The notes below the pieces were generated by a model, which saw only the letters and a program-made list of their open reading frames with translations, was not told where the DNA came from and made no database searches. Of a stretch of 33,198 bases of DNA, positions 8,691 to 16,682 are shown in pieces. Within the stretch, counting starts at the first letter, position 1, and the number at the start of each line of letters is the position of its first letter. The position numbers were made by a program, and so were the translations under genes. This DNA is from a virus: positions 1-33,198 of the IMG/VR virus record IMGVR_UViG_3300028423_000423; one strand, 5' to 3'.

Positions 8691-10267
8691 TATGAGTAAC
8701 CTTTAGTGGTTCTTGATAATATCTTCAACACTCGCACCGGGTATGGATTAACAACACTGATCTTAACAACAAATGATTGATCGACATAACCAACCCCTAA
8801 GAAACGCGTCCTAGCATTGTACTCGCCAACCTTACCAACACTTAGCGCCCGTTCTGATTCAAAGGTATTGCCAAAATCATAACTCATTGAAAGCTTAACC
8901 TTAGCATCTACCCAGCCAGTAACAGGCTCTGAATAATCAGCCTCACACATTGGCTCAAGCTCGCTGACCACCATTCTATCATTATTAGCGTTAAATGGTG
9001 CCGAAGTCACTTCTCTGACCATTAGCGAACCAAGCTCTAACCCTGATTTACGATTTGGCTCAGAAATATTTGTATCGTAAGTACCATCACCGTTATCTAT
9101 CCATGTATCAGATATAAATACTGGACCGTTAGTTGATATTCCATAACCAACACAATCCCAGTCATCGCGCCCATCTGTTTTTCTTTTATGCCATAACCCC
9201 GTGGTTTCACTAAAGCAAAAACACCCGCTAGGTGATCTAAATACAATAACATCCTCGCTATTGTCTGAAATTTTAAAGACTGGGATATAATCTGGAAAGC
9301 TTATATCCGAAGGGTATGGCAAAGGAAAACTGCTGTCATATAAAGTGTTTAAGCTTAAATTATAATCAATCGCTTGATTGCTTATTTTTTTATATGACCC
9401 GCCATTAATCAGGTATGCAGAATAGTTGCCTGAGCTTGACTTACCTACCATGTAAATCCCCGCCGCAGTCGCCACTTTCGACTCTGGCTGGTAAAGACCT
9501 ATATCTATTGACCCTATAAACCTATAAGGCAAGGTGACATCTGTAGTTGTTTGATACATATATGTCTTCGTCTCGGCAAAAACATATAAGGTATTACCTA
9601 AAACCTCTATCCCTTTTAATATTTCTGTATTTGAGTCTGGCGAGATAAAGTCCAAAGGGTCTGCATCTGGTGATGTTAGGCTGCTATAGTAAACAATGGG
9701 CGCAGAAGCGTTAAAGCTGCAATAAAGGAATCTGCCTCCAAAATATGCCACGTCCCATACATCTACTAATAAGCTAGAGTTTTCTTGGAATGACGGAACA
9801 GCTCCATTAGCGATATACTGCACTTTATATTCATCTTCTAAATCCGAATCTAAATCGTACATGACTACCGCAGCACTTAGTGGGCTCACAGCTACTCTAG
9901 CTCGACCACCATTCGGTTTGTTCCCAGAGGAGTCCTCGAGCAATTCTATACCACTCACGCTTTTTCCGAAAAGATTATCTCCTACTTGATTAAATTGCTG
10001 ATCTTTAACATAGCAAGCATAAGGCAGTATAGGTGACCACTGGACCACGTTGCTTTTAACTTTTAAGGATGTGTTTATATTTGTGTTGTCACCAGCTTTT
10101 AAAACATCAGGGTCAAATAGTTTAGTTCTTCCAACAGTTGGGAATAAAGATAAAGACGAAGTAGCACCATTATCTGACACTCTGGGAATAAAATTAATGC
10201 AATTTCGATCACTTAGCTTTGTTGATATTGAATCATTGAAGCCGTTTAATGGTAATTCTTTCATCAT
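8690..10267 (-). CDS. Packaged-DNA stabilisation / tail hub protein, P22 gp10-like
   Basis: A 525-aa beta-rich protein in the place of P22 gp10, which forms the ring below gp4 and holds packaged DNA. Features shared with that family are the early LSLFPTVGRTKLF segment and the mid-protein blade-like repeats (LGNTLYVFAETKTYMYQTT and ATAAGIYMVGKSSSG). There is also an aromatic ETTGLWHKRK segment and a C-terminal Arg-rich tail (FLGVGYVDQSFVVKISV then PVRVLKILSR). It is somewhat longer than P22 gp10 (472 aa). Two tandem ATG codons (10267, 10264) are possible starts. The tailspike head-binding domain would dock here. Confidence 0.75.
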   Translation of the reverse strand: MMKELPLNGFNDSISTKLSDRNCINFIPRVSDNGATSSLSLFPTVGRTKLFDPDVLKAGDNTNINTSLKVKSNVVQWSPILPYACYVKDQQFNQVGDNLFGKSVSGIELLEDSSGNKPNGGRARVAVSPLSAAVVMYDLDSDLEDEYKVQYIANGAVPSFQENSSLLVDVWDVAYFGGRFLYCSFNASAPIVYYSSLTSPDADPLDFISPDSNTEILKGIEVLGNTLYVFAETKTYMYQTTTDVTLPYRFIGSIDIGLYQPESKVATAAGIYMVGKSSSGNYSAYLINGGSYKKISNQAIDYNLSLNTLYDSSFPLPYPSDISFPDYIPVFKISDNSEDVIVFRSPSGCFCFSETTGLWHKRKTDGRDDWDCVGYGISTNGPVFISDTWIDNGDGTYDTNISEPNRKSGLELGSLMVREVTSAPFNANNDRMVVSELEPMCEADYSEPVTGWVDAKVKLSMSYDFGNTFESERALSVGKVGEYNARTRFLGVGYVDQSFVVKISVVNPYPVRVLKILSRTTKGYS

Positions 10268-10273
10268 CGCTCA

Positions 10274-11155
10274 CTATGCGCTCTTAATAACCATGGTGGA
10301 GCCTTTAAGCGCGGTTACATTATCAGTGCTTGAGCCGTTGGCCACCTGCAAGCTGATATGATCATTCTTTGATAGCTGAAGGGTTGTATATAGATTGTGC
10401 TGCGATCTATCACCAACACCAGCGACACTCTCAATATCTGCGATAACGACATCAAGGGAAGTATATCCGCTTAATGCGTCATCCCACTTTCTGACCTTGA
10501 GTGACACCTGGTTTCCAGCCGTACCTTCAAATAGATAATCAATGTCTAGTGTAAATCGCCTTGGGGTTTCGCCAATATAGCGAAGTTGGCCGCGTTCTGG
10601 CTGGTCAAACTGATCTGATAGCTCTGCCGCCGTGGCGCCTGCCACATCATAAAAAACAGTGGTCGCATTAATAGGCGTTGCCACCTCTGTATCTATTGTT
10701 GATTTAGCTGAATAATCCGCAACGGCACCTGGCTGCTGAAAAGCATGATAATAAGAGTCGTACCCACCATAACAAAGCGACTCACCCTGACCTAGTGGCA
10801 TATATGGATTGCGAGCCATTTGCGGCGGATAAATTGAGTACAGGTTACTCTTTGCACTGCTTGCCATTAAGCTAAGCTCTGGAGCCGCTGGCAAGCGCAA
10901 AAAAGTGGCGCATAATTGCACTGCAAGGTTATAAATGACCGCTTGCAAAGCAGTGTCATCAAGGCCAGATTGCTCATTGTATGAAGGTGTAAAGGTGGGG
11001 CTTTTATTGTAGCCAAGCTCTAAGCCTTCGTTAGCCCAAGCATTCATCATGCGTTCTAGGGTTTTTAATCCTCGGGCCGTGGCCGTTGACTCATAGCTTC
11101 CGCCAAAACCACACGCATCAAATGCCTCTGTAACAATCTCGCCTTTCGTTGCCAT
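10274..11155 (-). CDS. Tail accessory factor, P22 gp4-like, fused to a beta-sandwich domain
   Basis: A 293-aa protein. Residues 1-120 resemble P22 gp4 (the adaptor ring under the portal): MATKGEIVTEAFDACGFGG, LERMMNAWANEGLELGYN, TALQAVIYNLAVQLC. P22 gp4 is about 166 aa and ends near there. Here a further 130 residues (about 165-293) form a jelly-roll-like domain with FTLDIDYLFEGTAGNQVSLK, LYTTLQLSKNDHISLQVANG and STDNVTALKGSTMVIKSA. This domain type occurs on decorated phage virion proteins. It overlaps the upstream gene by TAATG and ends 6 nt before the gp10-like gene. Confidence 0.75.
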   Translation of the reverse strand: MATKGEIVTEAFDACGFGGSYESTATARGLKTLERMMNAWANEGLELGYNKSPTFTPSYNEQSGLDDTALQAVIYNLAVQLCATFLRLPAAPELSLMASSAKSNLYSIYPPQMARNPYMPLGQGESLCYGGYDSYYHAFQQPGAVADYSAKSTIDTEVATPINATTVFYDVAGATAAELSDQFDQPERGQLRYIGETPRRFTLDIDYLFEGTAGNQVSLKVRKWDDALSGYTSLDVVIADIESVAGVGDRSQHNLYTTLQLSKNDHISLQVANGSSTDNVTALKGSTMVIKSA

Positions 11156-11460
11156 TACTTAGCCTCAAGCTCTTTTAATTGCTTTTCCAGCGTTTCGATT
11201 TTAGAACGACCACCAGCACGACCGCCTAGAGCCTTGATATTTTCTCGAAGCTCTGCCTCGTACTCGCTCATTGGCTCGCCGCCTTCATTATCGAGTTTCG
11301 CAGTATCAGGCTCATGCGGGATTGCCTTGGCATCTTCTAGTGAAGAATACCAGCCATTACCGATAAACTTAGGGCTTTCTTCATGGTTTATTGCCCTAAT
11401 AGTGTAATCGGTGCCGTCTTTTGTTTTCCAGTCACCGCCTAATTTAAAAACATGAATCAT
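11155..11460 (-). CDS. Small late protein with C-terminal HeH-like helices
   Basis: A 101-aa protein downstream of the capsid terminator. The start at 11460 (ATG) is preceded by AAGGTG; an in-frame TTG one codon earlier is less likely. Residues 1-60 are a small beta domain (TDYTIRAINHEESPKFIG then NGWYSSLEDAKAI). Residues 68-101 are helical (YEAELRENIKALGGRAGGRS then KIETLEKQLKELEAK), resembling the short HeH/LEM-like helix pair at the C-terminus of some phage head-completion proteins. No function can be assigned. The order MCP, this gene, gp4-like suggests a minor head or head-tail protein. Confidence 0.55.
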   Translation of the reverse strand: MIHVFKLGGDWKTKDGTDYTIRAINHEESPKFIGNGWYSSLEDAKAIPHEPDTAKLDNEGGEPMSEYEAELRENIKALGGRAGGRSKIETLEKQLKELEAK

Positions 11461-11478
11461 CAATCACACCTTGAATTG

Positions 11479-11499
11479 AAAAAAGGGGCCGAAGCCCCT
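11479..11499 (-). terminator. Rho-independent terminator after the major capsid gene
   Basis: On the minus strand GGGGC-TTCG-GCCCC (a 5-bp stem with a UUCG tetraloop) is followed by six T. It lies 9 nt past the capsid gene stop and 19 nt before the next start. Because the late operon continues, it probably acts as a partial terminator that gives more capsid mRNA than downstream mRNA. Confidence 0.85.
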
Positions 11500-11507
11500 C
11501 AACTGTT

Positions 11508-12758
11508 TTAGGTTTGTCCGTCTAAGATAACGCCAACCTGCTCAGGATGAACAACCGCAACATCGAAGAAAATCAACGTCTTAATGTTCAACGCTTCGCC
11601 GTGCGGGTCATACCACATGGTCATACGCATTGGCAGGCCGTTAGCGGTTGCACCATCAAACACTTCTACGCCGCCAGCTTCTTGCGTTACAGGTAGGTAG
11701 CCCGGCACTACAAAAGTGGACTCTGGAGTGTAGAACAGAGACGCCGCATTAGTAGTTGTGTTTAGAATGGTAACAGCCGATGTATCCGCTGCCTGAGCGC
11801 TTGCGTTCTGGTACGGGCCAGATACAACAATGGCAGGCGACACAACAGGAGCGCCGTTAGCAGCCTGAACAACTGTGAACTCAAGAAGTTCACCGCTTGA
11901 TGTGCGGCTTTCTGGATTTACAGCTTCAACATCAGCAATGGTGAACTTAGTACCAACTGGCATGTTAGACGTGGTCGCACCTGTAATGCTTAACGTCATT
12001 TGGCGGTTATCTTGGTAGAAATCGCCAGAGCTATCATAAGTTGATACTGTGTGAGATTGATCACCATTGATAGCCAAGCCAGTAGTGCTATTACCTTCCA
12101 AACTATCAATGTACTCAGCGCGCATTGTCTGGAACGTTGATAGGTTTGGCACTTGTGCGCGTGTTAGCGCGTCATTCACCATGACGTCTCGGCTAGCGGT
12201 CTGCAAGTCCTTCGCCACTTTGTTGTAGTGAGGAATAGACAGGCAAAGCTTCTTATCATAGCTACCAAGGCCAGCATTCAGCATCTTACTTTCTGCAAGA
12301 ATGGCATCATCATAAGAGAAGTTGCCAGACAGTGCTAGGGACATATTGGCACGGTCACGCATAGTCTGATACGCAGTGGTATCAACCGCGTTGGCAATGT
12401 CTTTTGCCATGCCTTTCTTGGCACGTTCTAAGCGCATCGGGTCGCGCAAGTCTTTAGTTTTGATCTGGGTCAGGATTCGCTTAGCCTTGTTGCGGCGCAC
12501 TGGAATGTTACGGTCGATCAAGTCCTGCAAGTCGCTAGAAGTTGACTCGATACCATCCTGCACGTTAAAGCGATACTCTTGTGGAATCCACTCAGTATCT
12601 GCGCCTGAGCCAGCGGAGTCGGTTGTACGGCCCATATCAGAAGAATCAGACATATCATAGAGGTCTAAATCCTTTGAAAGGGATAATTTTAAAGACGTGG
12701 TTTCTGCTGTTTCCTCGAACAGCGTCAGCATCTTGTCCTTGCTAAATTCGTTAGCCAT
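11508..12758 (-). CDS. Major capsid protein, P22 coat (gp5)-like
   Basis: A 416-aa protein close to the length of P22 gp5 (430 aa). The early segment around residues 50-70 (DTEWIPQEYRFNVQDG) and the region ending DLRDPMRLERAKKGMAKDIA follow the P22 coat pattern. The part around residues 215-340 (VGTKFTIADVEAVNP and similar) corresponds to the inserted telokin-like domain, and the C-terminus closes with FFDVAVVHPEQVGVILDGQT, like the P22 ending. It follows the scaffold gene by 2 nt, with AAGGTGA as ribosome site, and is followed by a terminator. Confidence 0.85.
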   Translation of the reverse strand: MANEFSKDKMLTLFEETAETTSLKLSLSKDLDLYDMSDSSDMGRTTDSAGSGADTEWIPQEYRFNVQDGIESTSSDLQDLIDRNIPVRRNKAKRILTQIKTKDLRDPMRLERAKKGMAKDIANAVDTTAYQTMRDRANMSLALSGNFSYDDAILAESKMLNAGLGSYDKKLCLSIPHYNKVAKDLQTASRDVMVNDALTRAQVPNLSTFQTMRAEYIDSLEGNSTTGLAINGDQSHTVSTYDSSGDFYQDNRQMTLSITGATTSNMPVGTKFTIADVEAVNPESRTSSGELLEFTVVQAANGAPVVSPAIVVSGPYQNASAQAADTSAVTILNTTTNAASLFYTPESTFVVPGYLPVTQEAGGVEVFDGATANGLPMRMTMWYDPHGEALNIKTLIFFDVAVVHPEQVGVILDGQT

Positions 12759-12760
12759 GG

Positions 12761-13714
12761 TTATTCACCTTTTGATTTTTGAACTTTTTGTTTAGCGGCC
12801 TGCATAACCTTAAAATTCTGAACCGTTCGGTTCTCAAGGTATGCTTTTCGTGCCTGCTCCAATTCTTTTGTGGCTACATTCACTGGACCGCTGCTATTTA
12901 CTTCGGGTTCCGGTTTAGTATCAATTGGCTGAGACTTGCGTTCTTTGATCTTGCTTGCTGCCTCTTTCATTGCTTGAGCGATTGCATAAGGGTTATTGGT
13001 CGCCGCTGCTTTTCCAAGCTTATCCAGCATACCCGGCACCTTTTTAAGCGCATACATAGACTTTGCGTAGTCGATTCCGTGCAAGTGTGAAATTGCTATC
13101 AACTCAGCCTTAGCCGCGTCAACATTAACACCGCTATTCTTTAGCTGGGCATCTAGCTCAGACTCGACTTCATCGTAGTCAGAGAAATGCTTTTTAAGCT
13201 CTTCCTTTGACTTGTACGCATAAAACTCTTGGTCCTCTGTAAGGTTAAATCGCGTTTCAGTGTTTGCCTCTTGCTGATCATTCTGGCTTTTGTTGCGCTG
13301 AAAGCTGTTAGCCTTTTCCTCATATCGCTTCATGGCATCCGCGTATTCGGACGCATCGAGAAACTCATTAGGGTCAGGCTTATTACCTACAGCGGCATCA
13401 AGCGCCACCTGCTCAACCTTAGACAAACGCTCTTCAAGCTCTTGTACTCGCTTTTGACTTTCCTCAAGCTCCGCATTCTTACGCTTGCGCTTATCTCGCT
13501 CTTCTTTGAAAGCTGCCCGCATTTGGGCCTCAGTCATTCCACTATTATTAGACGATTCTTCTTCAAGCTGGTCGTCTTCTTCCTCGATATAAAGCTCTGA
13601 TTGCTCTGTTGCCTCACCCTGTGGCGTGGGTTCGGTTGCCTCCGATTCAGCCGCCACAGCTTCCTCGGGTTGAACTTCATTGCTTTCTACTTCGGACATA
13701 TCACCAGAATCCAT
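12761..13714 (-). CDS. Scaffolding protein, P22 gp8-like
   Basis: A 317-aa, highly charged helical protein just upstream of the capsid gene. The start at 13714 (ATG, GGAG 8 nt upstream) is preferred over the longer frame to 13783, which has no ribosome site. Residues 1-60 are acidic. Residues 60-110 form a coiled coil (MRAAFKEERDKRKRKNAEL). The C-terminal 25 residues are basic helices (TVQNFKVMQAAKQKVQKSKGE minus its last residue), as in gp8, where the basic helix-turn-helix binds coat protein. It directs procapsid assembly and leaves before packaging. Confidence 0.8.
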   Translation of the reverse strand: MDSGDMSEVESNEVQPEEAVAAESEATEPTPQGEATEQSELYIEEEDDQLEEESSNNSGMTEAQMRAAFKEERDKRKRKNAELEESQKRVQELEERLSKVEQVALDAAVGNKPDPNEFLDASEYADAMKRYEEKANSFQRNKSQNDQQEANTETRFNLTEDQEFYAYKSKEELKKHFSDYDEVESELDAQLKNSGVNVDAAKAELIAISHLHGIDYAKSMYALKKVPGMLDKLGKAAATNNPYAIAQAMKEAASKIKERKSQPIDTKPEPEVNSSGPVNVATKELEQARKAYLENRTVQNFKVMQAAKQKVQKSKGE

Positions 13715-13815
13715 AAAATTATCTCCGTCTTTATGGCTAACGAAACAGCGGGAAAGGCCGCCGACCTGTTTGCATTTTATCACCTAATGTAATATGAGCG
13801 CAAATATCATTGGTT

Positions 13816-13859
13816 TTGGTAGTTTTTGCCAATTACTTTTACTCTGCTGTCTGTATTAT
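13816..13859 (+). promoter_or_regulatory. Dyad-class phage promoter (plus-strand island genes)
   Basis: The perfect consensus dyad TTGGTAGTTTTTGCCAA lies at 13816-13832. The -10 box TATTAT is at 13854-13859, exactly 22 nt after TTGCCA. No good -35 hexamer is present at the usual spacing. It drives the zinc-ribbon-like gene whose start is 25 nt downstream of the -10 box. Confidence 0.7.
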
Positions 13860-13883
13860 AAGGTTATCTAATTGGAGGTTATT

Positions 13884-14093
13884 ATGGCTAAGCTAAAGTG
13901 TAAGTGTGGAAATGTCCTAAGTAATACCTTGTCTTCAAATAAGACTGATTATTCCGCTTATGATGAACATGACGAAACATTAATAAGCGTATGGATTTGT
14001 GAGGAATGTAAAAGCGTGCATATTGAAAGCGACTACCACGGAATTAATGGGTGGTACACCGCAGACACAAAGGTGGATTATGAAATACATTAA
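13884..14093 (+). CDS. Small zinc-ribbon-like protein
   Basis: A 69-aa protein on the strand opposite the structural operon, between scaffold and portal. The start at 13884 follows a strong GGAGG with 5 nt spacing. It has a CKCG pair near the N-terminus (residues 5-7) and a CEEC pair around residue 43, the four-Cys arrangement of a zinc ribbon. Between them is an acidic stretch (DYSAYDEHDE). It is driven by the dyad-class promoter just upstream and overlaps the next gene by 14 nt. Small zinc proteins of this kind often bind nucleic acid or host RNA polymerase, but nothing here proves that. Confidence 0.7.
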   Translation: MAKLKCKCGNVLSNTLSSNKTDYSAYDEHDETLISVWICEECKSVHIESDYHGINGWYTADTKVDYEIH

Positions 14094-14253
14094 TCAAGGC
14101 GACACAATTACAATTGAAGGGTTAGTACGGAATTCTAACGGTAATCTTTGTTTTGATAAGCAAAAATCAGAGAAAAGAAAATTAAAAGATGAATACCTAG
14201 GTCGTTGCAAGCAAGTTAGGCTAACGGTTTTGGATGAATGCAAAGGGCGTTAA
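14080..14253 (+). CDS. Small basic protein, unknown, second island gene
   Basis: A 57-aa Lys/Arg-rich protein starting at ATG 14080 inside the end of the previous gene, with AGGTGG 3 nt upstream, so the pair is probably translationally coupled. The sequence shows a short beta part (GDTITIEGLVRNSNGNLCFD) and then a basic stretch (KSEKRKLKDEYLGRCKQ). No family recognised. A short hairpin (GGGC-GTTAA-GCCC) overlaps the stop region and may weakly end the transcript. Confidence 0.6.
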   Translation: MKYINQGDTITIEGLVRNSNGNLCFDKQKSEKRKLKDEYLGRCKQVRLTVLDECKGR

Positions 14254-14305
14254 GCCCCTCAATTATTCGCTTGCTACATCATTGCTACTTTTTAAGCTAA
14301 TCTTT

Positions 14306-14410
14306 CTATTTCTCAACCCGTGTTACATGCGCTATCAGATAGCTGCCATCATTCACCATGTAAGCATTACATTCAAACTCTGTAACTCTCTGAGCGGATT
14401 TTAATCCCAT
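14306..14410 (-). CDS. Candidate microprotein in the portal-scaffold gap (34 aa)
   Basis: A 34-aa reading frame with protein-like composition (EFECNAYMVNDGSYLIAHVT). Just upstream and overlapping it is a 15-codon frame (14401-14448) starting after a very strong GGAGGTGG site. The two could be one gene read with a frameshift, or a leader peptide coupled to this gene. A third tiny frame precedes them. No terminator separates them from the late operon, so they would be co-transcribed with portal and scaffold. Low confidence because of length. Confidence 0.35.
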   Translation of the reverse strand: MGLKSAQRVTEFECNAYMVNDGSYLIAHVTRVEK

Positions 14411-14448
14411 TCGAAGATGATGAATTCGAACGCGTTGTTATTACTCAT
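14401..14448 (-). CDS. Possible 15-aa leader peptide with strong ribosome site
   Basis: ATG at 14448 follows GGAGGTGG by 2-3 nt, one of the strongest ribosome sites in the window, yet the frame stops after 15 codons (MSNNNAFEFIIFEWD). It overlaps the next 34-codon frame by 10 nt. It may be a leader that couples translation, or the start of a frameshifted gene. Confidence 0.3.
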   Translation of the reverse strand: MSNNNAFEFIIFEWD

Positions 14449-14539
14449 AACCACCTCCGCGTAGCTCGCCTATCGTTGTTATAGTTCCGGCATTAGTTGA
14501 GTATTCACCATCCTTCATTGGTATGATATAAGTAGCCAT
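14441..14539 (-). CDS. Candidate microprotein in the portal-scaffold gap (32 aa)
   Basis: A 32-aa frame (MATYIIPMKDGEYSTNAG at its start) beginning 64 nt downstream of the portal stop, with AAGGA 8 nt before the ATG. Its end overlaps the start of the 15-codon frame. Its role is unknown. It belongs to a run of three tiny minus-strand frames facing the two plus-strand island genes. Confidence 0.4.
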   Translation of the reverse strand: MATYIIPMKDGEYSTNAGTITTIGELRGGGYE

Positions 14540-14602
14540 TTTGCTTTTCCTTTGTTGCAATGTCTTACTACATTAATTCCTAAGCCATTATACTACTCTA
14601 GA

Positions 14603-16678
14603 TTAGACTTGTCCTTGATTTGCCTTAGCTATCTTTAATTGCTGGTCAAGGTATTCGCTTTGCGTCTTGGCCTCGACGTTCTGAATATTAACCCCAGCCT
14701 TAGCCGCTTCTATCTCAAGCTTTTGGCGTTCGGTTAGCGCCTTAAATTCATCGATAGCAACTTTCCTAGCATCATTCTGCTCATTCATTAGCGCCGCTTG
14801 ACCTTCCATCATTCTGGCTTGGCCTTCCATCTCCATAGGATTCTGTTGATTTTGAGCCGCTGCTTGCATTTGCTGCATTACTCGCTGAGCATGTGCTCGC
14901 TCTTCATCAGTTTTAAGGTCAGGGTCAATGCCTTGCTGAATGAGAATGCCAATCTCGTTAAACCTAGCCATTTTACGGGCTGTCTCTTGCCCTTCGCCAG
15001 TAGTCGATTGAATAGCCGACATTAGAACTATCTGGCCCATTGGCGTTGATGTATCCGCATACTGTAGCAGCTCCCTTGCAGCCGCCGCTTCTGCCTCTTT
15101 GGTGGATTTGTGGGATTCACCAACCTTAACAGTAACGTCATACTTGCCACGGGCTGAATTCTTATATGGGCCATATTCGTTATCAGGTGTTAGCGTGTAT
15201 TCCATTGTTTTGATTTGCGAATAAGCACCATCCGGGCCTTGAATGCGTATAGTCCTTGAGCTTGAGAAGTAAAGCTTTTGAGCTGCTGGTAGCCAAACTT
15301 TACAAGCCGCCTTAATTGCCTGTACTGCGTTTTGAAATAACGGCTGGAACGCATCGTCTTGGCGCTCATTCATTTGAGCAATAGCATCCGCCGCGGTATT
15401 ACTTGGGATGGTTGATTGCCCAGTGCCGCCCTGCTCTCTCATATTTGAGTCAAGATATTGAAGGGTACTGGCTAAACCACTACCAACTTGTGGCGGCGTA
15501 TACTTGCCAATTGGGCCTAAATGCCTAATCTGCCCATTCTCTTTGATCGGGTCAGTAAGTAGAAATGGAGGGTTATCTAAGCCTTTTCGTGCATGCTGTT
15601 TAGCATGACGATTAACTTGTTCTGGTGCGTACTCTGGAATTTCAACTTGCGGTTGAGCGGCTATTTCCATTAGTGCACCAAAACCCATATTCTCAAATCG
15701 TTGCATATCCCGCTGGCGCGCTGTTTCGCCGCAATAGTACTCTTCACCATTGATCACGGTATGGTAGCCGTACTGAGGGATAATAGGGATTGATTTAAAT
15801 GGCGTGCGCTGGGGCTTGATTAGGTATCGGCCGCCGCTCATTAGGGCATACTCAACAAACCGTACTTTGCGCTTTCTGATCTCGTAATCGGCTACTGCCC
15901 TTAGCTCGGATAGCTCATCACGGGCAACCTTGTTGCCGAATGAATCCTTGATACCGTCACCAGTGGTAACGACAAATCCGCCGCCAAAATCATAATCGGT
16001 CAGTGTTTTTTCAAATACTTCGTAGTAATGAGCTACATATATATCTTTACTGCTATCGCTAGAGCACCAATCAAAGAATCCCATAGACTGAGGAAAGCTA
16101 GCCAGGTTAACGCCGTACTCGTCTTCGGTGGCCTTGCGATTAACCTTTATTAGCTGCCACGCTTGCTTTGCATCTTGCTTGTCTTTGCGAATAGCTCCGG
16201 CACCAAACACCACCGAGCTAGGTGCTGAATATACTGGCTCTATACATAAATATTGATTTTCGGGGGTTGGGTCTTCTTCGTCTTCATACTTAGCCACAAC
16301 CTTGAATGCGCCAAAGCCACCAAAAAAAGCCTCATCCGCTGCGTTATTTAGCGCCTCAATACCATCTGACATATTGAAGTCATTACGCCAGCGACCTTGA
16401 AGCAAGTCCGCATCCTCATCTGTTGCCTGATTACTAGCACTAGCAATACGCGCATTCATCTCCATGCGCTGGTATTGGCCAAGCAATCGGTTTACCTGTT
16501 TGAACACCTTGTTATTCTCAGGCTTTGGCTTATTGGCGAACTGCTCACCGTCGCTACCTTTCCATTGCGCCCCGGCAACCTTAGCAAACTCTATATCTTC
16601 AAGGCATGACTTGTTTAATTCATACCGAGAAGCGATTGCATCGTTAAAGTCTACTAAAATATCCTGTATATCTTTCAT
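14603..16678 (-). CDS. Portal protein, P22 gp1-like
   Basis: A 691-aa portal subunit (P22 gp1 is 725 aa). It forms the dodecameric ring through which DNA enters and leaves the head. The N-terminal helical part includes KVFKQVNRLLGQYQRMEMNA and FNMSDGIEALNNAADEAFFG, typical of P22-type portals. The middle has YYCGETARQRDMQRFENMGF. The C-terminal 130 residues are Gln/Ala/Met-rich helix (MQQMQAAAQNQQNPMEMEGQ), corresponding to the barrel region of P22. It starts 5 nt after the large terminase stop. Confidence 0.85.
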   Translation of the reverse strand: MKDIQDILVDFNDAIASRYELNKSCLEDIEFAKVAGAQWKGSDGEQFANKPKPENNKVFKQVNRLLGQYQRMEMNARIASASNQATDEDADLLQGRWRNDFNMSDGIEALNNAADEAFFGGFGAFKVVAKYEDEEDPTPENQYLCIEPVYSAPSSVVFGAGAIRKDKQDAKQAWQLIKVNRKATEDEYGVNLASFPQSMGFFDWCSSDSSKDIYVAHYYEVFEKTLTDYDFGGGFVVTTGDGIKDSFGNKVARDELSELRAVADYEIRKRKVRFVEYALMSGGRYLIKPQRTPFKSIPIIPQYGYHTVINGEEYYCGETARQRDMQRFENMGFGALMEIAAQPQVEIPEYAPEQVNRHAKQHARKGLDNPPFLLTDPIKENGQIRHLGPIGKYTPPQVGSGLASTLQYLDSNMREQGGTGQSTIPSNTAADAIAQMNERQDDAFQPLFQNAVQAIKAACKVWLPAAQKLYFSSSRTIRIQGPDGAYSQIKTMEYTLTPDNEYGPYKNSARGKYDVTVKVGESHKSTKEAEAAAARELLQYADTSTPMGQIVLMSAIQSTTGEGQETARKMARFNEIGILIQQGIDPDLKTDEERAHAQRVMQQMQAAAQNQQNPMEMEGQARMMEGQAALMNEQNDARKVAIDEFKALTERQKLEIEAAKAGVNIQNVEAKTQSEYLDQQLKIAKANQGQV

Positions 16679-16682
16679 CTGC

